Source: Myxococcus xanthus
GTDB taxonomy: Bacteria; Myxococcota; Myxococcia; Myxococcales; Myxococcaceae
Assembly (NCBI RefSeq): GCF_900106535.1
Contig: NZ_FNOH01000002.1
Coordinates: forward strand, 682,001-746,000
Direction of reading: 5' to 3'
Length of the DNA stretch: 64,000 nucleotides
Part shown: positions 32,902-40,312 of the stretch, in pieces
Position numbering within the stretch: the stretch's first letter is position 1
How the letters are laid out: every line of letters starts with the position of its first letter
Made by a program: the position numbers and the translations under genes
The notes under the pieces: model-generated
The model's input: the letters and a program-made list of their open reading frames with translations, nothing else
Databases searched by the model: none
What the model was told of the DNA's origin: nothing

Positions 32902-33690
32902 ATGAAGAAGCAGGGTTCACGCAGGTCGGATGAAGGCTCGGAGAAGGCGGTCCGCGGGCTGGTGACACAGCCGCAAGGCACGGGAGGCTGGACGCCGCCC
33001 GCCGCGGACGGAGAGGTCCGCATCCCCGTGGAGGAAGGGGTGGAGCTGAGGGGTCTGCTCCAAGTCCCTCCGGGCGCCACCGGCGTGGTGGTGATGGTCC
33101 GGGGCCACGGCAGCAGCCGCCGCGGCGCCACGGACCAGGAAGTCGCCCGGCTGCTCCAGCACGAGGGGCTGGCCACCCTGGCGGTGGACCTGCTGACGGC
33201 GGCGGAAGAGGAGGCCTGCCGCGAGCGGGACCTGCGCTTCAACCTGGGCCTCTTCGGCGGACGCCTGGCGGGCGTGGCGCGCTGGCTGCGGCGCGCGCCT
33301 CGCACCAGCGCCCTGCGCATCGGCTACTTCGGGGCGTACACGGGCGCGGCCGCGGCCCTGGCCGCCGCGGCGATGCGGCCGGAGGCGGTGGACGCGGTGG
33401 TGTGCCGGGGCGGACGCCTGGCGCAGCCGGGGGCGGCGCTGGCCCGGGTGCGCGCGCCCACCCTGCTCATCGTCGGCGCGGAGGACACGTCCGCGCAGGA
33501 GCCCCACCGCCGCACCTACGCCGCGCTGACGACGGAGAAGCGCCTGGAGGTCATCCCCGGCGCCACGCACCGCTTCGAGGAGCCCGGCACGCTGACGCAG
33601 ATGGTGGACCTGGCGTGCATCTGGTTCCTCCAGCACCTGGGCGCGCCGCGCTGGGATTCCCTGCCCGCGCCGCGCGCCGCCGGGAGCTGA
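32902..33690 (+). CDS. Dienelactone-hydrolase-like alpha/beta hydrolase with Tyr in place of the nucleophile Ser
   Basis: 262 residues from the ATG at 32902, with AGAGGAGGG just upstream; the longer frame to 32812 would read through the sigma-54 promoter. The fold pattern is of the hydrolase half found fused to or beside phosphoribosyltransferases: VVMVRGHGSSRRG, LRIGYFGAYTGAAAAL, VRAPTLLIVGAEDTS, and VIPGATHRFEEPGTL. The usual GASTGAAAAL carries the nucleophile Ser. Here the codon 33337-33339 is TAC (Tyr146), one base from Ser. The Asp and His of the triad remain. It is either inactive or uses another chemistry. Transcription is probably from the sigma-54 promoter. Confidence 0.8.
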   Translation: MKKQGSRRSDEGSEKAVRGLVTQPQGTGGWTPPAADGEVRIPVEEGVELRGLLQVPPGATGVVVMVRGHGSSRRGATDQEVARLLQHEGLATLAVDLLTAAEEEACRERDLRFNLGLFGGRLAGVARWLRRAPRTSALRIGYFGAYTGAAAALAAAAMRPEAVDAVVCRGGRLAQPGAALARVRAPTLLIVGAEDTSAQEPHRRTYAALTTEKRLEVIPGATHRFEEPGTLTQMVDLACIWFLQHLGAPRWDSLPAPRAAGS

Positions 33691-33711
33691 CGCACCGGCT
33701 TTCCACACGGT

Positions 33712-33744
33712 GGGCCAGGGCAGCCAGCAGCGCTGCCCTGGCCC
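33712..33744. terminator. Bidirectional terminator-like hairpin
   Basis: A perfect 13-base stem, GGGCCAGGGCAGC (33712-33724) with GCTGCCCTGGCCC (33732-33744), around a 7-base loop. It lies between convergent stops at 33690 and 33870. There is no T run, but the stem is very stable. Confidence 0.65.
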
Positions 33745-33869
33745 CCAGCGGACGCCCTGGCGTGGGGGGGAGAAGGCGCGAGCGCGCCTGACGCCCAGGC
33801 ACCTCGACGGTGCCACCAGTCGTGGCGCGCTCCCAGTGGCCAGCGGTCTGACGCGCAAGCCCTCCGGGC

Positions 33870-34532
33870 TCAGAGGCTTGCCGGGCGCTGCACACCCAAC
33901 TGGCACCCGAGGACCGCCAACTGCGTGCGGTTCTCCGAGCCCACCTTCTTGTAGATGGCGGTGATGTGCGCCTTCACCGTGCGCTCGGTGATGCCCAGGC
34001 ATGCGGCGATCCGCAGGTTGTCCGCGCCCGCGGCGATGTAGCCCAGCACCTCGCGCTCACGCGGCGTCAGCCGGCCCAGCTCGCCCCGCGGCGACGCCTC
34101 CGGCCGGGGCCACGCCAACCCCGCGGGCAGCAGCCGCTCGCCACGCACCACCCGCTCCACCGCCTCCACCACCTCCGCGCAGCCCACGTTCTGTTTCCAC
34201 AGGTAGCCGGCCGCGCCCGCCTGGAGGCATTGCTCCACCACCTCCGCCTCGCGGTGGCCCGACAGCACCAGCGGCTTCACCGCCGGGAAGAAGTCATGCA
34301 GACACTGGAGCGCCGACATCCCGCTGGTGGACGCCTCCCACCCCGGCAGCTCCAGGCGCAGGTCCACCAGCGCGACATGGGGCAGCGTCTCGCGCACACG
34401 CGCGAAGAACGGCGCGGGCTCCCCGAAGTCCGCCACCACGTCCATGCCCGCGCCTTCCAGCACAGCCACCAGGGCCTCCCGGAAGACCTGCTGGTCCTCC
34501 AGGATGGCCACCCGGATGCGTTCCGATTCCAT
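33870..34532 (-). CDS. NarL/FixJ-type response regulator
   Basis: 220 residues from the ATG at 34532 (MESERIRVAI), with GGAAGG three bases upstream. The receiver has acceptor Asp57 (ALVDLRL) and a LWKQ region near residue 115. The C-terminal LuxR-type helix-turn-helix has LTPREREVLGYIAAGADN, then RIAACLGITERTVKAHITAIYKKVG. It is a transcription factor activated by phosphorylation. No kinase is adjacent. The 150-base gap to the divergent lone receiver contains an inverted repeat that it might bind. Confidence 0.93.
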   Translation of the reverse strand: MESERIRVAILEDQQVFREALVAVLEGAGMDVVADFGEPAPFFARVRETLPHVALVDLRLELPGWEASTSGMSALQCLHDFFPAVKPLVLSGHREAEVVEQCLQAGAAGYLWKQNVGCAEVVEAVERVVRGERLLPAGLAWPRPEASPRGELGRLTPREREVLGYIAAGADNLRIAACLGITERTVKAHITAIYKKVGSENRTQLAVLGCQLGVQRPASL

Positions 34533-34584
34533 GGCCCTTCCACCCTCCCCTGTCCGTCCCCTGCGATTCAACCCCGCTAAGGGG

Positions 34585-34613
34585 ATTCCCTCATGTGGGG
34601 GGCGACAGGGAAT
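34585..34613. promoter_or_regulatory. Inverted repeat over a candidate promoter between two divergent regulators
   Basis: ATTCCCT (34585-34591) and AGGGAAT (34607-34613), 7-base arms around 15 bases. On the plus strand a weak promoter, GCGACA (34602-34607), 17 bases, GATACT (34625-34630), overlaps it. Repression or autoregulation at the divergent LuxR/receiver promoters is plausible. Confidence 0.4.
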
Positions 34614-34682
34614 GACGTCTGGAGGATACTTACCCCGTCAGGAAGCACCCGCAGTGCCATCCGCACGCTGAAGGGGGAAGCC

Positions 34683-35090
34683 ATGCCGGAGACCAAGATT
34701 CGCGTCCTCATCGTGGACGATGACCAGGACCAGCTCTCCCTCGTGGAGCGCACCCTCTCCGCCTTCGGCTTCGACGTCCGCACCCACCGCTCCTCCCTGG
34801 GCGTGTCCAACCTGGTGCGCACCACCCAGCCGGACCTGGTGCTGCTGGACGTGAACATCCCCGCGCTCAGCGGAGACAAGGTGCTCACGCTCGCGCGCGG
34901 TCAGGCCCCCAAGGGCACGAAGTTCATCCTCTACTCCGCGTCGGACGAATCCCAGTTGCGCGCCCTGGCGCGCGCCTCGGGCGCGGACGGCTACATCTGC
35001 AAGAGCGTGCAGGGCGAGGAGCTGGCCCAGCGGCTGGAAGCGCTCCACCTCAAGCCCGCGGCTTCGGAAGCCGTGCAGGCCGCGCGTTAG
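34683..35090 (+). CDS. Single-domain response regulator, paralogue of the 30.3-kb receiver
   Basis: 135 residues. Receiver with DDD near residues 12-14, acceptor Asp56, KFILYSASDESQ and CKSVQGEELAQRLE. It is very like the protein at 30329-30739 over its whole length, more so than typical receivers, which suggests a recent duplication. Ribosome site GGGGGAAG before the ATG. It converges on the ABC1 kinase with a 13-base gap and has no kinase partner next to it, so it may share input with its paralogue. Confidence 0.93.
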   Translation: MPETKIRVLIVDDDQDQLSLVERTLSAFGFDVRTHRSSLGVSNLVRTTQPDLVLLDVNIPALSGDKVLTLARGQAPKGTKFILYSASDESQLRALARASGADGYICKSVQGEELAQRLEALHLKPAASEAVQAAR

Positions 35091-35103
35091 CGCGGCGCCG
35101 GCC

Positions 35104-36408
35104 TCACGCGGGCAGGTCCGTCACTTCCAGGAAGACCGCGCGGAAGTCCCCCCGCGCGCCGATGAGCCTCAGGTTCTGCGCCAGCCCACCGGTGGAGCGG
35201 AAGAACATCATCGCCTCCGGTGGCGGCCTGATTTTCAGGAAGCGCGGCGCGTTGCGCGAGAAGTGGTGGCGCATGTCGCGGTTGATTTCGCAGACCGCGT
35301 AGTCGTAGTCCGGCAGGCGCATGGGCCGCCCGGCGATGCGCAGCACCTCGGTGATGAGGTCCTCGGCCTCGTCGTCCGGAAGCTCCACGGTGAAGCCCAC
35401 CTCCCGGCTCAGGCTCAGGATGTCCAACGGCTCCATGCGCATCGTCTGCCGGAGCATGCGCTGGTTGACGTCCACGAAGCGCGGGGAGAAGCGCTTGATG
35501 GAGCCGAAGTCCAGCAAGCCCAGCCGCCCGTCCGGCATCACCATGAAGTTGCCCGGGTGCGGGTCCGCGTGGATTTCGCCCGCGCCGAAGAAGGGCCCGT
35601 AGGTGGCGAGGATGAGCTGGCGCGCCACGCGGAAGCGCGCCTCGTTGGAGGGATTCGTCGGCAGCCAGTCCTTGAGGGTGAGCCCCTCCAGCAGCTCCAG
35701 CGTCAGCACCCGCTTCGCGCTGTGGCTGGAGATGACGGCGGGCACACACAGCTCCGGCAGCTTCGCCACGCTGCGCGCGAAGCCCTCGGCCAGCTCGGCC
35801 TCGCGGTGGTAGTCCAACTCCAGCAGCATCTCGTCGCGGAACTCCTGGAAGTAGGCGCCTGCATCGGACACGCGCAGCACCGTCGACGCCGTCTTCGCCA
35901 CGATGCCCAGGTTCGCCATGTCGTTGGCCAGGGACACGTCGATGCCGGGGTATTGCACCTTCACCGCCACCGCCCGGCCGTCCTCCAGCACCGCGCGGTG
36001 CACCTGCCCCAGCGACGCGGCCGCCAACGGCTCCTCGCTGAACTCGCGGAAGAGCGACTCCGGCGGCGCGCCCAGCTCCGCCTGGACCACGCGCGACACC
36101 TGCGCGTAGGACATGGAGGGCGCCTGGTTCTGCAGCCGCGCCAGCACCTGCCGCACCTCGGGGGTGAGCAGGTCCGGGTCCATGGAGATGGCCTGTCCCA
36201 TCTTCATGGCGGCCCCCTTGAGCTCGCCCAGGGTGGAGACCAGCTTCTCCGCGGCCTCCTTGCTGAGCAGGTCGGGCGTGCTCCCGGACAGGCGCTTCGC
36301 GCCGCTCTTGAGCACATCCGTGCCCACCTGCACGGAGAGGCCTGCCAGCTTGCGCAGGCGGTTGAAGCGGCCCTGGGGAGGAAGCTTGTCGTCGGGGTCG
36401 GAGGCCAT
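35104..36408 (-). CDS. ABC1/AarF (UbiB-type) atypical kinase
   Basis: 434 residues, ATG start. It has the ABC1 hallmark motifs: KMGQ (residues 69-72), the Ala-rich loop [30 protein letters not shown] and [10 protein letters not shown]. This family binds nucleotide atypically and is linked to coenzyme Q or other isoprenoid lipid metabolism, often with very weak protein kinase activity. There is no membrane helix at the C-terminus, unlike UbiB. No ubiquinone or menaquinone genes are nearby. The next gene upstream is a Ser/Thr pseudokinase on the same strand, 76 bases away. Confidence 0.92.
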   Translation of the reverse strand: MASDPDDKLPPQGRFNRLRKLAGLSVQVGTDVLKSGAKRLSGSTPDLLSKEAAEKLVSTLGELKGAAMKMGQAISMDPDLLTPEVRQVLARLQNQAPSMSYAQVSRVVQAELGAPPESLFREFSEEPLAAASLGQVHRAVLEDGRAVAVKVQYPGIDVSLANDMANLGIVAKTASTVLRVSDAGAYFQEFRDEMLLELDYHREAELAEGFARSVAKLPELCVPAVISSHSAKRVLTLELLEGLTLKDWLPTNPSNEARFRVARQLILATYGPFFGAGEIHADPHPGNFMVMPDGRLGLLDFGSIKRFSPRFVDVNQRMLRQTMRMEPLDILSLSREVGFTVELPDDEAEDLITEVLRIAGRPMRLPDYDYAVCEINRDMRHHFSRNAPRFLKIRPPPEAMMFFRSTGGLAQNLRLIGARGDFRAVFLEVTDLPA

Positions 36409-36484
36409 GGGAGCTGAAGTGGATTAACGAGGAGGGCCCCGCCAGACGCAAGGCATGACGCCCCGCCGAGACAGCCAGGCCGCC

Positions 36485-37531
36485 CTACCTGGAGGCGGGC
36501 GCGGCCCCCGGCGGCCCCCGGAGCGTGTACCAACTGGGAAGCCGCTCCAGCTCCAGGGCCTCTGGATGCGCCACGCCGCCGTCGAGCGCCACCGACGCCT
36601 GCAATGCCGCGCGCAGCTCGGCCGCACTGGCATAACGGTCCCCCGGGCGGCGCGCCATGGCCTTGAGCAGCACGCGTGACAGCGCCGACGGGATGCCCGC
36701 CGGCAGCGGTGGCACCTCCCGAGCGTGGCCATGGGGCGGCTCCTCCGCCGCGTGCCCGCGCGAGGACAGCCGGCCCGAGACCAGCAGCGCGCCCAGCACG
36801 CCCACGGCGAAGAGGTCAGCGGCCACCGACAGGTCGGCGGCGCCATCGGGGGAAGGGAGCAACCCGGCGATGCCGAAGTCCAGCAGCTTCACGTGCTGGC
36901 GGCCATTCGCATCGGGGATGAGGAAGATGCTGGCGGGATTGAGACTGCCGTGGGCGATGCCGTGCGCATGCGCGGCGCCCAGCGCGTCACACACCTGGGT
37001 GAGCAGGTCCACCACCAGCGCGGACGCCAGCGGCCCCTTCGCGAAGGCGGTCAGGCTCTGTCCCTCCAGGTACTCCCTGACGAGGTAGGGACGCCCGTCG
37101 CGCATGCCCAGGTCGTAGAGCGAAACGATGTGCGCGTGCTGGATGAGCGTCAGCGTGCGCGCCGCCTGAAGGAACCGAGCGACCTGCGCCGGGTCCTGCG
37201 TCACGTGCGTGTGAAGCACCTGGATGGCCACGCGCTTCTGGATGAGCGCGTGCTCCGCGAGCAGCACGACGCCCAGGCTCCCCCGGCCCAGCTCTCGCAG
37301 CAGCCGGAAGTGGCCCACCTGCTGTCCCACCAGCGAGGCCGCCGAGGACGGGAGCGGGGCCTCCCTCGCGGGCGGCACCATGAAGGATGGCGGACACCCC
37401 ATGGACACACGACGCGCGCCCGCCCGGGCCGGACACTCGCAGGCCCCCCCGTGCGCGGGGACACAGCCACACGGGGACCGGAAGGTCTGGGTGAACACGG
37501 GAACGGAGGTGGTGACGTCCGACCGGGACAT
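36485..37531 (-). CDS. Serine/threonine pseudokinase
   Basis: 348 residues from the ATG at 37531; AAGGA is ten bases upstream. A Cys-rich start (CGC...CEC, residues 21-33) precedes the kinase fold (about 73-335). The glycine loop LGRGSLGVV is kept and DFG is kept (Asp218). But the ATP-binding Lys is Gln104 (VAIQVL), the alpha-C Glu is Ala (LQAARTL against LAEAR), and HRDLKPSN is HGSLNPAS (Asp to Ser196). Three of the key catalytic residues are lost together, so it should not phosphorylate. Compare the first kinase in the window, which keeps all. The C-terminus has no membrane helix. Probably a scaffold or allosteric regulator. Confidence 0.85.
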   Translation of the reverse strand: MSRSDVTTSVPVFTQTFRSPCGCVPAHGGACECPARAGARRVSMGCPPSFMVPPAREAPLPSSAASLVGQQVGHFRLLRELGRGSLGVVLLAEHALIQKRVAIQVLHTHVTQDPAQVARFLQAARTLTLIQHAHIVSLYDLGMRDGRPYLVREYLEGQSLTAFAKGPLASALVVDLLTQVCDALGAAHAHGIAHGSLNPASIFLIPDANGRQHVKLLDFGIAGLLPSPDGAADLSVAADLFAVGVLGALLVSGRLSSRGHAAEEPPHGHAREVPPLPAGIPSALSRVLLKAMARRPGDRYASAAELRAALQASVALDGGVAHPEALELERLPSWYTLRGPPGAAPASR

Positions 37532-37917
37532 GATGCCAACGTCCTTCGCGCGACAGGCGCCCCCGCTCCGGCCAGCAGCCAGTGGGCCCACGCACGAGCC
37601 AGCGCGAAATGGGTTTCGGAAGATGTGACAGTGCCCGTTCGGAACGCGCGTCCTGGCGCTCCGATGTCCCCCTCCTTGAGCTGAAACCCTAACGCCGTCA
37701 CGGCGCGTTTCGCGACGCCCTTCGGAACGTGCGTCGAACGCGCAACGACCGCTCTGTTCGGCGGAGCACGCACGCCTCGCGGGACCTCCATGGTAGACGT
37801 CGCGCCACCGTCTGGAGCCTCGGCAAGTGTGCTGCGCTCAACGCGCGTCCGCGCCCGTGAGCCGAGCGCGGCGGACCTCCCCGCCCAGGTGCGGACGGGG
37901 AGGTGCGTTCATCCACG
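37532..37917. other. Intergenic region (386 bp) with a repeated 15-base motif
   Basis: No supported gene. It contains TTCGGAACGCGCGTC (37638-37652) and TTCGGAACGTGCGTC (37721-37735), which differ at one base and lie 83 bases apart, and a 9-base inverted repeat near 37875-37904. Both genes around it read on the minus strand. The repeats may be regulator sites for the pseudokinase gene, whose start lies at its left end. Confidence 0.5.
37875..37904 (-). terminator. Hairpin just after the repeat lipoprotein gene
   Basis: ACCTCCCCG (37875-37883) and CGGGGAGGT (37896-37904), a perfect 9-base stem with a 12-base loop, 14 bases past the stop of the minus-strand gene. There is no T run, so termination is likely but not assured. 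Confidence 0.45.
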
Positions 37918-38469
37918 TCAGCCGATGACGGGATCGCAGGTGTTGTCCTCGCCGCACATCAGCCCCAGGCAGCAGGCGGCGGACTCACCACAAGCCTCGC
38001 CAATGGGCGCGCACACCGGAGCACCCGCGTCCGGCTCCTCGCCACCGCCGGCATCCGGCTCCTCGCCACTGCCAGCATCCGGCTCCTCGCCACCGCCGGC
38101 ATCCGGCTCCTCGCCACTGCCGGCATCCGGCTCCTCGCCGCCCCCTTCGCAGGGGCCCAGCGTGTCTCCATGCCGCTCATGCGCCGGCCAGGCCGACGTG
38201 GACACCGAGATGGTGTGCGCGTTGGCGGGGTTGCCGGGGGGAATGTGGCAGATGGTGACCTTGCCCGGCGTGGCGTCATCGTCCCCGGGGTACGTCGGCT
38301 CGTCGCCGAAGACAGGGCCTCCTTCGCCGGCCTTGCCTCCCAGCCCGCCGCTCTGAGGGGTCTGCGTGTCCGACTCACCGCCCGACGGTGAACCGCCACA
38401 ACCGCCCGCGAGCAGTGAGCACAGGGCCATCACCACCGCGGACGAGAAAACAGGATTGAGGCTTCGCAT
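37918..38469 (-). CDS. Secreted lipoprotein with EEPDAG repeats and a cystine-knot-like tail
   Basis: 183 residues from the ATG at 38469, with GGAG seven bases upstream. Lipoprotein signal with LLAGGC (Cys24). Next a Gly/Asp-rich stretch, then VTICHIPPGNPANAHT and AHERHGDTLGPC, a motif found in secreted bacterial proteins. Five EEPDAG repeats follow. The C-terminal 30 residues have six Cys spaced C-x6-C-x5-CC-x4-C-x5-C, the framework of inhibitor-cystine-knot peptides. It should be on the cell surface or outside. Function unknown; it could be an adhesin or a small disulfide-rich effector. Confidence 0.75.
   Translation of the reverse strand: MRSLNPVFSSAVVMALCSLLAGGCGGSPSGGESDTQTPQSGGLGGKAGEGGPVFGDEPTYPGDDDATPGKVTICHIPPGNPANAHTISVSTSAWPAHERHGDTLGPCEGGGEEPDAGSGEEPDAGGGEEPDAGSGEEPDAGGGEEPDAGAPVCAPIGEACGESAACCLGLMCGEDNTCDPVIG
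38027..38142 (-). repeat. 24-bp tandem repeats encoding EEPDAG(S/G)G
   Basis: Five near-identical 24-base units encode EEPDAG followed by SG or GG in strict alternation, so a 48-base higher-order unit is visible. The array is likely to vary in length between strains. Confidence 0.85.
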
Positions 38470-38729
38470 CGGTATGCTCCAGGTACGGGTGTACGATTGC
38501 TGCCACCCACGCCGGGCCTCATCCACGACGACCTCAGCCACCACCTTGCACATGTCGACACCAGTCCGCGGGCAGGGGCGCGGCTTCTGGAGTCACAAGC
38601 GCGGTTCGTCCAGGACTCGGCCCCCCGCGGATACAGCCACCACGGAGATTAGACTCGCCCACAGCCCCATCGGCCACGCGTTTTCGCACGCCCTCACCGT
38701 GTCGACAGCACGACTGAAAACGTCCTGTA

Positions 38730-39533
38730 TCAGCTCACGCTTTCAGCGCTGTATCGCGCGATGAGTCCGGTGCGCACGGCCTGTCGGTGTACCCGCGTGA
38801 AGAAGGCACACGCGAGCAGGATTTCCACCACCGCGAGGCAAGCCCCCCACAGCAGCGTGGACACCTGGAACGCGCCCCCCGCCGCGAGCGTGCGCATGCC
38901 CTCGAACACGTACGAGGGTGGTAGCAGATGGGACACGGCCTGCATCCACGCGGGCAGCGTGGACAGCGGGTAGAACACGCCGGCGAAGGGCGACAGCAGC
39001 GCGGGGATGGGCCAGACGAACCACTCCGACGCCGGGCCCAGGCGCAGCACCAGCGCGCAGCCGAAGATGCCCAGCGCGATGCCGAACAGGAACAGCACCA
39101 GCAGGAAGGGCACGAAGAGCACGCCGTAGGCGGCGAAGGACAGGCCGAAGACGGTGCTGGCCAGCACCAGCATCACCAACAAGCCCAGGGTGCTGGTGGC
39201 GATGCTGGAGAGCACCAGCCCGCCCAGGTATTCGGAGATGGTGAGCGGGGACGCGAACATGTTGAGGAAGTTGCGCGACCACACGTCCTCGAAGAACACC
39301 ATCGTCACGCCCTGCATGACGCGGATGAAGAAGTCCCACAGCAGGACGGCGCCCAGCAGCACCGGAACGAAGTTGTATTCCTGGGAGGTGACGGTGTTGA
39401 GGTAGCGGCTCATGAAGCCCCACAGCACCATGTCGATGGCCACCCACGCGAAGAGTGGCAGGAAGCGCGCGAGGCTCCCTCGCAGGAGGTAGTAGTGGCG
39501 AAGCGCGACGGCGGCGGCCCGGTGCAGGTGCAT
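38730..39533 (-). CDS. ABC-2 type permease
   Basis: 267 residues from the ATG at 39533, two bases after the ATPase stop. Six hydrophobic helices of the ABC-2 family (FLPLFAWVAIDMVLWGF, LLGAVLLWDFFI, ILLACAFFTRV). The family exports drugs, polysaccharides or other compounds. With the ATPase just upstream it forms a two-gene exporter. Substrate not readable from sequence. The 260 bases to the lipoprotein gene hold no other supported gene. Confidence 0.9.
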   Translation of the reverse strand: MHLHRAAAVALRHYYLLRGSLARFLPLFAWVAIDMVLWGFMSRYLNTVTSQEYNFVPVLLGAVLLWDFFIRVMQGVTMVFFEDVWSRNFLNMFASPLTISEYLGGLVLSSIATSTLGLLVMLVLASTVFGLSFAAYGVLFVPFLLVLFLFGIALGIFGCALVLRLGPASEWFVWPIPALLSPFAGVFYPLSTLPAWMQAVSHLLPPSYVFEGMRTLAAGGAFQVSTLLWGACLAVVEILLACAFFTRVHRQAVRTGLIARYSAESVS

Positions 39534-39535
39534 GG

Positions 39536-40312
39536 TCAGCTCCGCTCCAGCGCGAGCGGCTCGCGCGCCACGGCGATGAAGAGTTCTTCCAGCGAGGCCT
39601 GGCCGTGCTCGCCGGGCAGCGTTCGCGGGTTGCCTTCCAGGAGCACCCGGCCGCGCGCCAGGAACAACACCCTGTCGCAGACCTCCTCCACCTCGTACAT
39701 GTTGTGGGACGTCCACAGCACGCCGCCGGCGTCCCGCGCGGCGAACTCGCGAATCCGGGCGCGGATGTCTCGAGCCGTCGCGGGGTCCAGCGACGCGGTG
39801 GGCTCATCCAGGAGCAACAGGTGCGGACGGTTGAGCATCGCCTTCGCCAGCGCCACGCGAGTCTGCTCTCCGGAGGACAGCACGCCACACTTCACGTCGC
39901 GGTACTTCACCAGGTCGAACTGCTCCAGCAACTCCGCGATGCGCGCCCCCAGGGACTTCACCCCGTAGATGAGGCCGAAGACGCGCAGGTTCTGGTACAC
40001 GGAGAGGTTGCCCGGCAGCGGCGAGTAGACGGCGGCGAAGTTCGTCAGCGCCAACGCGGCGGAGCGCTGCGCCGCCAGGTCCAGGTCCTGGATGTGGATG
40101 GTGCCGGACGTGGGCTGCAGCACGCCGAGCACCATGTTGATGGTGGTCGTCTTCCCCGCGCCGTTGGGGCCCAGCAGCCCGACAATCTCTCCGCGTCCCA
40201 CCTCGAAGGAGACACCCTCCACCGCGGCCTTGCCGCCGTACTCCTTCCGCAACTTCGCCACCGACAACGCCTTGGGCACGTCCGCCCTTCCCACGGTCAC
40301 CATGGCGCGCAT
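39536..40312 (-). CDS. ABC-2 type transporter ATPase
   Basis: 258 residues. Walker A GPNGAGKTTT (about 49-58), Q-loop region FAAVYSPLPG, signature LSSGEQTRVALAKAM, Walker B LLLLDEPTASLD and H-loop TSHNMYEVEE. The signature has LSSGE where LSGGQ is usual, which is common in ABC-2 exporters. It starts inside the 3' end of the three-GAF kinase gene (ATG 40312, 16-base overlap; ATG 40303 is an alternative), so the kinase, ATPase and permease are probably one transcript. Confidence 0.93.
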   Translation of the reverse strand: MRAMVTVGRADVPKALSVAKLRKEYGGKAAVEGVSFEVGRGEIVGLLGPNGAGKTTTINMVLGVLQPTSGTIHIQDLDLAAQRSAALALTNFAAVYSPLPGNLSVYQNLRVFGLIYGVKSLGARIAELLEQFDLVKYRDVKCGVLSSGEQTRVALAKAMLNRPHLLLLDEPTASLDPATARDIRARIREFAARDAGGVLWTSHNMYEVEEVCDRVLFLARGRVLLEGNPRTLPGEHGQASLEELFIAVAREPLALERS

